Part shown: positions 1 through 8,162 of the stretch, piece by piece
How positions within the stretch are numbered: position 1 is the first letter of the stretch
Layout: each line of letters opens with the position of its first letter
DNA from: CSP1-4 sp963777975
GTDB lineage: Bacteria; Chloroflexota; Limnocylindria; Limnocylindrales; CSP1-4
Reading direction: 5' to 3'
Assembly: GCA_963777975.1 (NCBI GenBank)
Contig: CAVZSO010000004.1
Span: forward strand, 1-64,000
DNA: 64,000 bases
Made by a program: the position numbers and the translations under genes
The notes under the pieces: model-generated
Databases searched by the model: none
What the model saw: the letters and a program-made list of their open reading frames with translations, nothing else
Told to the model about the DNA's origin: nothing

Positions 1-2538
1 TCGGCAAGTCGCGCCTCGTGCGCGAGCCGATGGAGGCCGTCGAGCAGAGTGGCGTCCTCACGTTCTGGCGGCAGGGCCGATCCCTCCCGTATGGAGAAGG
101 CGTGACGTTCTGGGCGCTGGCGGAGATGGTCAAGGCGCAGGCGGGCGTGCTGGAGACCGACAGCGACCAGGTCTCCGACGAGAAGCTGGCCGCCGCCGTT
201 GCGGATCTCGTCTCGGAATCGGCCGAGGCAAAGTCGCTGGAAGAGCAGCTTCGTCCTTTGGTCGGCGCCGGGGCCGACGTCGCGCTCAGCGACGCGTCGC
301 GGCCGGAGGCGTTCGCGGCGTGGCGCCGGTTCTTCGAGTCGATGGCCGATCGACGCCCCCTCGTCCTCGTCTTCGAGGACCTCCACTGGGCCGACGACGG
401 TCTCGTTGAATTCGTCGATCACCTCGCGGTGGGGTCGGGACCGGTGCCGATGCTCATCGTGTGCACCGCCCGCCCCGAGCTCCTCGAGAAGCACCCGAGC
501 TGGGGTGGCGGGAAGCTGAACGCGACGACGCTGTCGCTCTCGCCACTCTCGGACGACGAGACGGCCCGCCTGCTCGGGTCCGTGCTGCCACGCCCCCTGC
601 TCGAGGCCGACGATCAGAGAGAGCTGATCGGACGCGCGGGCGGCAATCCCCTCTATGCCGAGCAGTACGCGCAGATGATCGCGGAGGGCGGGAGCCCGGG
701 CGATGCCGCACTCCCCGAGACGGTGCAGGGGATCATCGCAGCGCGCCTCGACCGGCTGCCGGGTGCGGAGAAGACACTCCTGCACGACGCGGCTGTGCAC
801 GGGAAGGTGTTCTGGGTCGGCGGCGTCGCGAGCGGGCGGTCTGCGGACGAGGCGGCTCACTTCTCCACGCGCTCGAGCGAAAGGGATTCATTCAGCGCGC
901 GCGCCGCTCGTCGGTCGCGGACGAGCGCGAGTACGGGTTCCTCCATGTCCTCGTCCGGGACGTCGCGTACGGCCAGATTCCCCGCGCGGACCGTGCTGTC
1001 AAGCATGTCGCCGCCGCGCGGTGGATCGAGTCGCTCGGCCGCCGCGACGATCACGCCGAGATGCTGGCCCACCACTATGGACAGGCACTCGAGCTGATGA
1101 GGGTCAGCGGGATCGCGGTCCCCGACGACGTGGCCAGCCCCGCCCTCGCGGCGTTTGCAGCCGCCGGCGAGCGCGCGCTGACTATGAACGCTTCCGCCGC
1201 GGCCGCCCAGTGCTACGACGCCGCTCTTGCACTGTCTCCGGATGCACCGTCGCGAGAACGGGCCTTGCTCGGGTACCGGCGTGCGATCGCTGTGTTCCGA
1301 ACGGGCGACGAACACCGCGGCGAAGCGCTCGAGCACGCCCGGGACGAGCTGCTCGCAGCGGGGACCACGACCGGGCCGCGGAGGCCGAGTCGCTCCTGGC
1401 AGAGGTTCGTTGGTTCGAGGGAGACCTTCGCCGCCGCGACGAGCATCTGGCACGGGCCACGGAGCTGGTCCGCGACGCGCCTCCCTCCGCCGAGAAGGCG
1501 CGTGTGCTCGCGGAGGCTGCCCGTTTCCAGATGCTCGGCGGGGAGACCGACGCGGCGATCCGGACCGGCGAGTCCGCGTTGACGCTCGCGGAGCAGCTCG
1601 GCCTCGATCAGCTGCGGGCCGAGGCGATGGTCACGATCGGCACCGCGAAGGGCAACTCTGGCGACATGAGCGGAGTGGACGATCTCGAACAAGCGCTCGC
1701 GATTGCATCCGGCCGAGCAGCGTGGCGCGCCTACAACAACCTCGCTGCAGTCGTGACCCACGGCCTCGGTGACGTGCCGCGCGCGCAGACATTCCTCGAA
1801 CAAGGCCTTGCAATTGCGGAGCACATCGGCGATCGGGCGCAGATCGTGTGGTTCCGCTCCCAGCTCGTGCTGTCCGCGTACGAGGTCGGGGACTTCGACC
1901 GAGCCATCAACCACGCTGATGCCGTCATCACCGCGGCCGAGGCTGGATACGCCGGCGGCCTCGAGGCGGCGACCCGCGCGTACCGCGCGCGCGTCCGGCT
2001 CGCCCGGGACGACGTCACCGGTGCGACTGCGGACGCCGAGCGAGCGATCGCAACGGCGGCCACGGACGTCAATCCGCTGAACCTGCACAGCATTTGGACA
2101 ATGACCGCGGTGGTCCTCCTTGGGCTGGGACGACGCGCCGAGGCGAGCGAGCTCATCGACCACGTCCTCGACAGCGTGCGAGCAAAAGGCCCGTCGGACA
2201 CCTCGCACTCGCAGCTGCCGCTCTTCGCGGAGGCGCTCGTGGAGCTCGACCGCTCGGACGAGTTCGCCGATTCCGTCGCGCGGATGAGCCCCAGCCCGTG
2301 GGTGACCGCGGCCGAGACATACATCGATGGGCACTACGCGGAGGCTGCGGATCTCTACGCGACCCTGTCCGTGGCTGACGAGGCATGGGCCCGCCTGCGC
2401 GCAGCGCGTTCGCTGCTCGAGGCCGGCGCCCGCGCCGAGGCGGACGTCCAGCTCCAGAAGGCGCTGGCCTTCTTCCGCTCGGCCGGCGCGACGCGGTGCG
2501 TCCGCGAGGGTGAGGCGTTGCTGGCGGCGACGGCATGA
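1..2538 (+). CDS. AAA ATPase/TPR signalling protein, 5' truncated and frameshifted
   Basis: The window opens inside a P-loop ATPase of the kind found downstream of adenylate/guanylate cyclase or LuxR regulators. The end of Walker A (GKSRLVRE) is read from base 3. Walker B (LVLVFEDLHWADD) lies near bases 360-398. The remainder, to the TGA at 2536-2538, is a long alpha-helical TPR-type region. The frame changes twice. Near 860 one missing C restores HLLHALERKGF. Near 1371 one missing G in a GGGG run restores AAGDHDRAAEAES. Both point to homopolymer indels. The N-terminus, and any cyclase domain, lies upstream of the window. The motif FWRQGRSLPYGEG is also recognisable in the broken cyclase gene at 25.3-28.9 kb, so the two belong to one family. 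The ligand and output are unknown. Confidence 0.75.
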
Positions 2539-2557
2539 GCCGCGTCGCAACGTCTCG

Positions 2558-3160
2558 CTATTCGTCCTCGCAGGCCACGTTGACGTAGCCGGAGCGGAAC
2601 GGCCTCGCCTCGCCGGAGGCAGGGTCGAACGCGTGGCGCCAGACGCAGCCGGTGTCGTTCGTCAGGAGGTGGATCGAGACGGACGTCTGAGCGGAGGTCG
2701 TGCGCACGCGGTGGATGTCGTCGCGAGGCGGGATCAGGACGTAGAAATCACCGGGTACGAGCGAGCGCCGCTCGACGAGCTCGAGCGCACCCTCTCGCCG
2801 CGCGTAGATCTCCTCGTCCTGCTCTCCGCGGTAGAGACCGACGAGACCCCAGGCGAGGTGGTCGTGAATCGGCGTCTCGGAGCCGGGTGGGACGACGAGG
2901 GAGAAGAGCGACAGCGACTGATCCTCGGCTCGGTAGAGGAGCCACTGGCCGATGCCGCCTCCCATCCCGCTCTCGGGAGCGGCGGCCTGGTACTGGGCCG
3001 GAAGCCATTCCGGGTCGGTGAGCAGCTCAGCGAAGCGGGGCCGCAGGGCCCCGCAAGCCTGCTCCGGAGACGACGCGGAGGCGATCGACTCCCGGACGTC
3101 GTCGACAAATGCTCGCACGACGGCCGTGTCGAGGACGTACTCGTCACCCATGGCCCTCAT
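2558..3160 (-). CDS. Cysteine-dioxygenase-like cupin
   Basis: This is a protein of about 200 residues with a cupin metal site. The segment PIHDHLAWGLVGLYRGE supplies two His, and a later DDIHRV supplies the third, as in the CDO_I / COG5553 group of thiol dioxygenase-like proteins. Such enzymes use iron to oxidise small thiols, but the substrate here cannot be told. I chose the ATG at 3160 because AGGA lies five bases upstream. A second ATG at 3151 has GAGGG before it. The gene diverges from the secreted Y-x4-D gene and ends 19 bases from the upstream ATPase gene, tail to tail. Confidence 0.7.
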   Translation of the reverse strand: MRAMGDEYVLDTAVVRAFVDDVRESIASASSPEQACGALRPRFAELLTDPEWLPAQYQAAAPESGMGGGIGQWLLYRAEDQSLSLFSLVVPPGSETPIHDHLAWGLVGLYRGEQDEEIYARREGALELVERRSLVPGDFYVLIPPRDDIHRVRTTSAQTSVSIHLLTNDTGCVWRHAFDPASGEARPFRSGYVNVACEDE

Positions 3161-3188
3161 TCTGATCCTGTGAGCACGGATCGGCGAC

Positions 3189-3217
3189 GGGAATAACCCC
3201 GCCTCGGAGGAGTCCTT
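3189..3217 (+). promoter_or_regulatory. ECF-type promoter, GGGAAT-N17-GTCCTT
   Basis: GGGAAT at 3189-3194 is followed by exactly 17 bases and GTCCTT at 3212-3217. The transcription start would fall near 3222, ahead of the secreted protein start at 3276. The same two boxes with the same spacing occur twice at 6311-6369, which makes chance unlikely. The form resembles ECF promoters (GGAAT-type -35, GTC/GTT-type -10). Confidence 0.7.
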
Positions 3218-3275
3218 CCTGATCGACAGCAGCCATTGCACCGCGATGGCGAAACGCATCCGGAAGGAGCACGAA

Positions 3276-3753
3276 ATGAAGACCGTGATTGTTTCGATCG
3301 GCGCCATCGTCGCCGCCCTGTCGCTCACCTACGGGCTCAGCCTCGCCTCGGCGTCATCGACCTCCGCGACAAAGGTCGGCACCGCAAGCTCGAACCTGGG
3401 GCGCATCCTCGTCGACCGGCATGGCCGCACGCTGTACCTCTTCCTCAAGGACAAGCGAGGCAAGAGCGCCTGCTCGGGCGCGTGCGTCGCCTACTGGCCC
3501 CCGCTGATCGCGTCGAGCAAGCCGCACGCGGTCACCGGGGCGAAGCAGTCCCTGCTCGGCCGGACCCGCCGGGCCGACGGCCGCATGCAGGTCACCTACC
3601 GCCACCACCCGCTCTACAGGTTCTCGGGCGACACGAGAAAGGGCCTGACCAGCGGTCAGGGCCTCGACGACTTCGGCGGGAAGTGGTGGGCCGTCTCGCC
3701 CGCCGGCAACAAGATCGTGACGGGCGGCTTCCGCGCACGGTCCTGGCTACTAG
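3276..3753 (+). CDS. Secreted Y-x4-D repeat protein (COG4315 type)
   Basis: The start ATG has GGAAGGAG six bases upstream. A signal peptide (MKTVIVSIGAIVAALSLTYG onward) is followed by two repeats of the family: LYLFLKDKRGKSACSGACV with the AYWPPL segment, and HPLYRFSGDTRKG with GQGLDDFGGKWW. The family (Lipoprotein_15/COG4315) is exported and of unknown role. As read, the frame stays open through the next gene to 4097. That is probably an indel near 3718: in frame +1 the protein ends GPGY at the TAG 3751-3753, just before a hairpin at 3783-3808. The upstream GGGAAT-N17-GTCCTT site suggests control by an ECF sigma factor, plausibly the one at 5075. Confidence 0.75.
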
Positions 3754-3782
3754 GCCGGAGCGCTCGAAGAAGCCGCCAGAAA

Positions 3783-3808
3783 GGGGCCGTCGGAATGGCG
3801 GCGGCCCC
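3783..3808 (+). terminator. GC-rich hairpin between two + strand genes
   Basis: GGGGCCG (3783-3789) pairs perfectly with CGGCCCC (3802-3808) around a 12-base loop. There is no T run, as is usual in such genomes. Its position supports ending the upstream gene at 3753. Confidence 0.5.
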
Positions 3809-3845
3809 AACCGATTCCTCAACTGCGAGAGAAAGGACTGAGACC

Positions 3846-4097
3846 ATGAAAGAGCAAGCCGGCGAGATGTTCGTCCAGCCCCGCCGCGAGCTCGCACGCA
3901 GGACCAGCGGTGGAATCCAGGTGGCCCTCTACTGGAGCCCTCTCGATGACAGCACGACGGTGGAGGTCTGGGACGCCGTGTCCGACGAGACGATCGTGTT
4001 CGGCGTCCCGCCGGAGCGTGCCCTCGAGGGCTTCTACCACCCGTTCGCACAGCTCGCCACGTCGTTCGACGAGCTCGTCCCGGTCGCCGAGGCGTGA
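3846..4097 (+). CDS. Small conserved actinobacterial-type protein, function unknown
   Basis: The 83-residue product begins MKEQAGEMFVQPRRELARRT and contains GIQVALYWSPLDDSTTVEVW and PPERALEGFYHPFAQL. I recognise it as a short family that recurs in actinobacteria, but know no function. GAAAGGACTGAGACC precedes the ATG, giving a usable ribosome site. As read it is in frame with the upstream secreted-protein gene, so an automatic caller would fuse the two. The intervening hairpin and new ribosome site argue that they are separate. It has no signal peptide or membrane segment and is presumably cytoplasmic. Confidence 0.65.
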   Translation: MKEQAGEMFVQPRRELARRTSGGIQVALYWSPLDDSTTVEVWDAVSDETIVFGVPPERALEGFYHPFAQLATSFDELVPVAEA

Positions 4098-4199
4098 GCG
4101 CCCGAGGCTGCACGTTGCAGGCAGGCCGCCGCCTATTCCCGGCAGACGGGGACAAATCAGCCCTGGATCAGAGGGGCGGCGGCCTGCGACAATCGCGAC

Positions 4200-5050
4200 A
4201 TGAGCAACGAGCTGGGTGAATTCCTCAAGTCAAAGCGCGCGCAGATCCAGCCCGAAGACGTCGGGTTCAACGCCGGCCGCGGCCGCCGCGTCGAAGGACT
4301 GAGGCGCGAAGAGGTCGCTGCGCTGGCCTCCGTGAGCGTCGACTACATCAAGCGGCTCGAGGCAGGCAGGATCCGCCCCTCCGACGCCGTGCTCGACTCT
4401 CTCTCCCGCGCCCTCCAGCTCGACGTCGTCGAGCGAGCCCATCTCTTCGCCCTCGCCGGTCGCACCGCCGCGGCGCCGACGCCAACGGCCTGGAAGATGT
4501 CCGGCCGGGCCTGCTCCGTCTGCTGGAGGCCGTCGAACCGCTGCCGGCGTTCATCGTCGGGCCCTGGCTCGACCTGCTGGCGTGGAACCCGACCGCATCG
4601 GCCCTCTTCACCGGTTTCGAGCGCCGACCGCCCAAAGAGCGGAACATGGCGCGCCTAATCTTCCTCGATCCCGAGATCCACGACCTCTTCTGCGCCGGCG
4701 GGTTGGAGGCGGGGCCGGCCTCGTCGCGGCGCTCCGTGTCCGCTACGGGCGAGGCGAGCCTGGGCCTCGGGTCGAGGCGCTCATCTCAGACCTCATCGAA
4801 GGCTCCCCGCTGTTCAAACGGCTCTGGGGAGGAACACGGCGTCGTGAAGAGGATGGCCGGGAGCAAGACGTTTCAGGACAATCCGCTGGAGAGCTGCCTC
4901 GGCGTGATCGAGCTGGACTGGGATCGGCTGACCGTTCCCGGGTCCGGTGGGCAGGTGCTCATGGTCTACAGCGCGAGGCCGGGCACGCGGGGGGCGACCG
5001 CACTGTCCCTGCTCGCAACCCTCGCGGCCACGGCGGCTCAGCCGGGCTAA
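4200..5050 (+). CDS. XRE regulator with MmyB-like sensor domain, frameshifted
   Basis: Residues 1-90 form a helix-turn-helix (RREEVAALASVSVDYIKRLE, then GRIRPSDAVLDSLSRAL). After it comes an MmyB-like ligand-binding domain, which must be pieced together from other frames: LLRLLEAVEPLPAFIVGPW, NPTASALFTGFE, then VEALISDLIEGSPLFKRLW, and finally TFQDNPLESCLGVIELDW with YSARPGTRGATALSLLATL. Frame changes fall near 4490, 4700 and 4830. MmyB-domain XRE proteins typically repress a neighbouring dehydrogenase or reductase gene, and none is next to this one. As read, only the first 95 or so residues would be made correctly. Confidence 0.7.
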
Positions 5051-5074
5051 CTCGGTTCGCGGATCGGACGAGAG

Positions 5075-5608
5075 ATGGAACAGGCGACTCTCCGGGTAGT
5101 GTCCTCCGCCGAGCGGATGCGACTCGATCCGCAGCATGCGAGCGACCACATCGACCGCCTCTTCCGGGCGGCCTGGGCGCTGTGCGGGTCGCGAGAGGAC
5201 GCCGAAGACCTCGTGCAGGAGACGTACGCCCGGGTGCTCGCGAAGCCCCGCTTCCTACGCAACGAGGACGACCTCGGGTATCTCCTCCGGACGCTCCGCA
5301 ACACGTTCCTCAATCAGAAGCGCACGCAGAGCCGCCGGCTTCGGACGGCCCCGCTGCCGGACGAGCTCGACGTCATTGCCGACCCGCATGCGACCGACCC
5401 GGCGGCCGCGGTCGAGACCGGCGAGGTCTATGCAGCGGTCGCCGCGCTTCCGGCCGACTATCGCGACGTGCTCGTTGCGGTCGACGTCACCGGGCTCTCC
5501 TACAAGGAGGCAGCCAAGGCCCTGCGGATTCCCGAAGGGACCGTCATGAGCCGCCTCTACCGCGCCCGCCAGCAGATCGTGCGGCAGATCGACGGTGACT
5601 CAGAGTGA
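5075..5608 (+). CDS. ECF RNA polymerase sigma factor
   Basis: The 177-residue product has sigma region 2 (IDRLFRAAWALCGSREDAED with VQETYARVL) and region 4 (LPADYRDVLVAVDVTGLSY followed by EAAKALRIPEGTVMSRLYRA). The length is normal for an ECF factor. It starts 24 bases after the XRE gene. It faces its likely anti-sigma gene tail to tail, with 7 bases between them. It has no GGGAAT-N17-GTC promoter of its own in the 100 bases upstream, so it may not be autoregulated. It is the best candidate to read the three such promoters at 3189 and 6311-6369. Confidence 0.85.
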   Translation: MEQATLRVVSSAERMRLDPQHASDHIDRLFRAAWALCGSREDAEDLVQETYARVLAKPRFLRNEDDLGYLLRTLRNTFLNQKRTQSRRLRTAPLPDELDVIADPHATDPAAAVETGEVYAAVAALPADYRDVLVAVDVTGLSYKEAAKALRIPEGTVMSRLYRARQQIVRQIDGDSE

Positions 5609-5615
5609 GGTCGAG

Positions 5616-6278
5616 TCAGCCCGTGCGGACCCGGCCGGCGAGCACCTTCTCGCCCGACGAGGCCTGGTTGCCGTCTGCGCGCTCCCGCGTGACGGTGAGC
5701 ACCTTGTAGCTCGCCGGTGAGACCCCGGCCCAGAGCGTGACGTTCCGGGCTTCGTTGAACGTCCCGATCGGCACGAGCACGCCCTTGGAGCCGCGCAGCC
5801 AGGCCTCGTAGAAGCGGTCGCCCTCGAGACGCGGAAGCCCTGTGGCGTCGAGGTGGATCCGCCATCCTGAGGTCGTCCTCGTCAGCGTCGCCTCGCCACT
5901 GGCCCCCGGCGCGAGGGGGGTTGGCCCGAGCGCGGCCTGGAAGCGCGTGCCGCTCGAGCCGGAGCCGACGACGACCACGGCGACGATCGCCGCGGCTGCC
6001 ACAGCCGCAGCGGCGACTCCGCCGAGAGCGAGGCGTCGCGGAGTGCGGACGGTGCGCGCGGATCGCTGCGCGTCGAGGCGCGCCCGCAGCCCGGCCGGAG
6101 CTTCGACCTCGTCTCCGGCGCCGCGAAGCAGCCCGACCGCCCGTTCCTGCTCGGCGAGTCGATCGGCAAGGATCGGCGAAGCCTCGATTCGCGCCTCGAG
6201 CTCTGCGCGGTGTTCGGGCGCCAGGGATCCGTCAGCGAGCGCCGCCAGCTCTTCCTCGCCACTCCGTCTCATCCGCAT
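5616..6278 (-). CDS. Anti-sigma factor, RskA-like
   Basis: A cytoplasmic N-terminus (GEEELAALADGSLAPEHRAE, a helical anti-sigma region without the zinc motif) precedes one membrane segment (ALGGVAAAAVAAAAIVAVVV). An extracytoplasmic RskA-type domain follows (GWRIHLDATGLPRLEGDRFY and AWLRGSKGVLVPIGTFN). The ATG at 6278 is chosen because GGAGG lies five bases upstream; a GTG at 6290 is in the same frame. It should hold the neighbouring ECF sigma factor at the membrane until a signal frees it. It is convergent with, not downstream of, the sigma gene, and has its own ECF-type promoter. Confidence 0.8.
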   Translation of the reverse strand: MRMRRSGEEELAALADGSLAPEHRAELEARIEASPILADRLAEQERAVGLLRGAGDEVEAPAGLRARLDAQRSARTVRTPRRLALGGVAAAAVAAAAIVAVVVVGSGSSGTRFQAALGPTPLAPGASGEATLTRTTSGWRIHLDATGLPRLEGDRFYEAWLRGSKGVLVPIGTFNEARNVTLWAGVSPASYKVLTVTRERADGNQASSGEKVLAGRVRTG

Positions 6279-6310
6279 AAGGACCTCCACGGTACCTCGG
6301 TCACACCTGC

Positions 6311-6339
6311 AAGGACACCGCGCGCAGCTTCCTATTCCC
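6311..6339 (-). promoter_or_regulatory. ECF-type promoter for the anti-sigma gene
   Basis: On the minus strand, GGGAAT (6339-6334) is followed by 17 bases and GTCCTT (6316-6311). The predicted start is near 6305, giving a leader of about 27 bases before the ATG at 6278. Both boxes and the spacing equal those at 3189-3217. Confidence 0.7.
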
Positions 6340-6340
6340 G

Positions 6341-6369
6341 GGGAATAGACGCGCGCCTTCGGGGTCTTT
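6341..6369 (+). promoter_or_regulatory. ECF-type promoter for the RTX-like gene
   Basis: GGGAAT (6341-6346), 17 bases, then GTCTTT (6364-6369). It is back to back with the minus-strand promoter, so the two -35 boxes form the palindrome CTATTCCC-G-GGGAATAG at 6332-6348. The start is predicted near 6375, 33 bases before the ATG at 6408. Confidence 0.7.
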
Positions 6370-6407
6370 AGGCGGCGGAGGGGTCAACGACTCGGAAAGG
6401 AACGAGC

Positions 6408-8091
6408 ATGAAGAAGGTCACAGAATGGGTGCGGCGTCTCGGGGCTTTCCCGGTGGTGGCGGCAGCCGTCGTCGCCATCGCAACGGCCGCGGCGTACCCC
6501 GCTCAGGGAGCCGCGGCTACGCAGCGGCACCAGCTCGAGCGTGTACACGCGCGGCTCGCGCATCACACACTGCGCGTACGGGTGGACCGGGGCGAACGAT
6601 GCGATCGCGCTTCGGCTCGCAGTCGGCGACCCCGCGGTCCTCCAGGTGGATCTCGGCGACAACGGATCCGCCGACTTCAGCTTCCCGCGGGCCACGATCC
6701 ACAGCATCAACGTCAAGGCGCGCAGTGGCAACGACCGGGTGCGCATCGACGACACAAACGGTGCATTCACCAACGCCATCCCGACGAGGATCGACGGAGG
6801 CCCGGGCAACGACACGATCGCCGGCGGCGCCGGCGCGGAGCAGTTGAACGGCGGTCCCGGCAACGACACCATCGACGGCAACGCGGGCAACGACGTCTCT
6901 GACCTCGGCGCGGGCGACGACACGTTCGTCTGGGACCCGGGCGACGGCAGCGACACGATCGAAGGCAACGACGGCACGGACACCATGGTGTTCAACGGTG
7001 CCGCCGCGTCTGAGACTGTGGACCTGTCGGCAAATGGAGACCACCTGCGGTTCTTCCGCAACCCGGTGAACATCACGATGGACACCCACGGAGTCGAGAC
7101 GGTTGACTTCAACGCACTCGGCGGCGCCGACGCGGTCACCGTCAACGACCTGACCGGCACCGACGTCAAGAACGTCAACCTCGACCTCGCCGGCACTCTC
7201 GGCGGCACGGCAGGTGACGGCCAGACCGACCACCTCGTCGTCAACGGCACCAACCAGAGCGATGCGGTGACCGCCGCCGGCAACTCGTCGGACATCACGG
7301 TGTCCGGCCTCTCGGCGCAGGTCGCGATCCAGCATCAGGAGCCGACCGACCAGCTCTTCGTCGAGAGCCTCGGCGGCGCCGACAACATCTCCGCCACCGG
7401 ACTTGCGAGCGGAGCGATCACGGAGTTCCTCGACGGTGGGGACGGCAACGACACCATCGCCGGTGGTCCCGGCGCAGAATCGCTCCTCGGCGGCAACGGC
7501 AACGACACGATCGACGGCAACGGCGGCAACGACCATGCCGCTCTCGGTGCCGGCGACGACACGTTCGTCTGGGATCCGGGCGACGGCAGCGACACGATCG
7601 AGGGAGGGGACGGCAGGGACACCATGGTGTTCAACGGCGGCGGCGGCACGGACAACGTCGACCTGTCGCCGAACGGGAACCGGCTGCGGTTCTTCCGCGA
7701 GCAGGGCAACATCACGATGGACACGGGCGGAGTCGAGTTCGTGACCTTCAACGCGCTCGGCGGCGCGGACAACGTGACGGTCAACAACCTGACCGGCACC
7801 GACGTCATCAGCGTCGACCTCGACCTCGCCGGAACTCTCGGCGGCACCGCCGGTGACGGCCAGGTCGACCACGTGGTGGTCAACGGGACCAACGGGGACG
7901 ACGCCTTCACCGTCGCCGGCGCGCTCGGCGACGTGAGCGTGGGCGGTCAGGCTCCGGCGCTCGAGCTTCTGCACGCAGAAGCCACCGACCAGCTCGACTT
8001 CGAGACCTTCTCGGGCATCGACACGATCGCCTCGGGCGGACTCACGGCGGGCACGATCCAGCTGTTCCTGGACGGCATCTCCATTCCGTAG
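6408..8091 (+). CDS. Secreted RTX-like calcium-binding repeat protein
   Basis: The ATG has AAAGGA seven bases upstream and begins a signal peptide (MKKVTEWVRRLGAFPVVAAA). The mature part carries RTX-type nonapeptides such as GGPGNDTIAGGAGAE and GGNGNDTIDGNGGNDH, which bind calcium outside the cell. The body consists of two copies of a module of about 213 residues, each with DDTFVWDPGDGSDTIEG and LDLAGTLGGTAGDGQ. A frame change at about 6518-6526 separates the signal peptide from the body, so as read they are not joined. No type I secretion genes are nearby, and the signal peptide suggests Sec export. It lies under an ECF-type promoter shared back to back with the anti-sigma gene. Confidence 0.75.
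6797..8075 (+). repeat. Tandem duplication of a 639-base coding module
   Basis: The segment encoding DDTFVWDPGDGSDTIEG occurs at about 6916 and again 639 bases (213 codons) later. Flanking motifs (GNDTIAGG, TMVFNG, RFFR, NITMDT, LDLAGTLGGTAGDGQ) recur in the same order at the same offset. This is a clear in-frame duplication within the RTX-like gene. Confidence 0.85.
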
Positions 8092-8109
8092 GACGACTCG
8101 ATCCACACT

Positions 8110-8139
8110 GCTGCGGGGCCCTTCATCGGGCCCCGCAGC
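8110..8139 (+). terminator. 12-bp perfect hairpin after the RTX-like gene
   Basis: GCTGCGGGGCCC (8110-8121) pairs with GGGCCCCGCAGC (8128-8139) around the loop TTCATC. It starts 18 bases after the RTX stop codon and precedes the LigD gene. Confidence 0.75.
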
Positions 8140-8162
8140 GCGTCTCTGTGCATCCTTTGCGG

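Noticed and set aside
2558..3328. Longer start for the cupin at 3328
   Set aside because: It would overlap the ECF-type promoter and the signal region of the divergent gene, and the extra 56 residues lack cupin-like sequence.
4132..4145. Fourth GGGAAT-like box (CTATTCCC) in the gap before the XRE gene
   Set aside because: On the minus strand it lacks GTC at the 17-base spacing and would point away from any gene start.
6517..8106. Minus-strand frame of 529 codons antisense to the RTX-like gene
   Set aside because: Val/Asp-rich mirror of the repetitive RTX coding sequence with no start signal.
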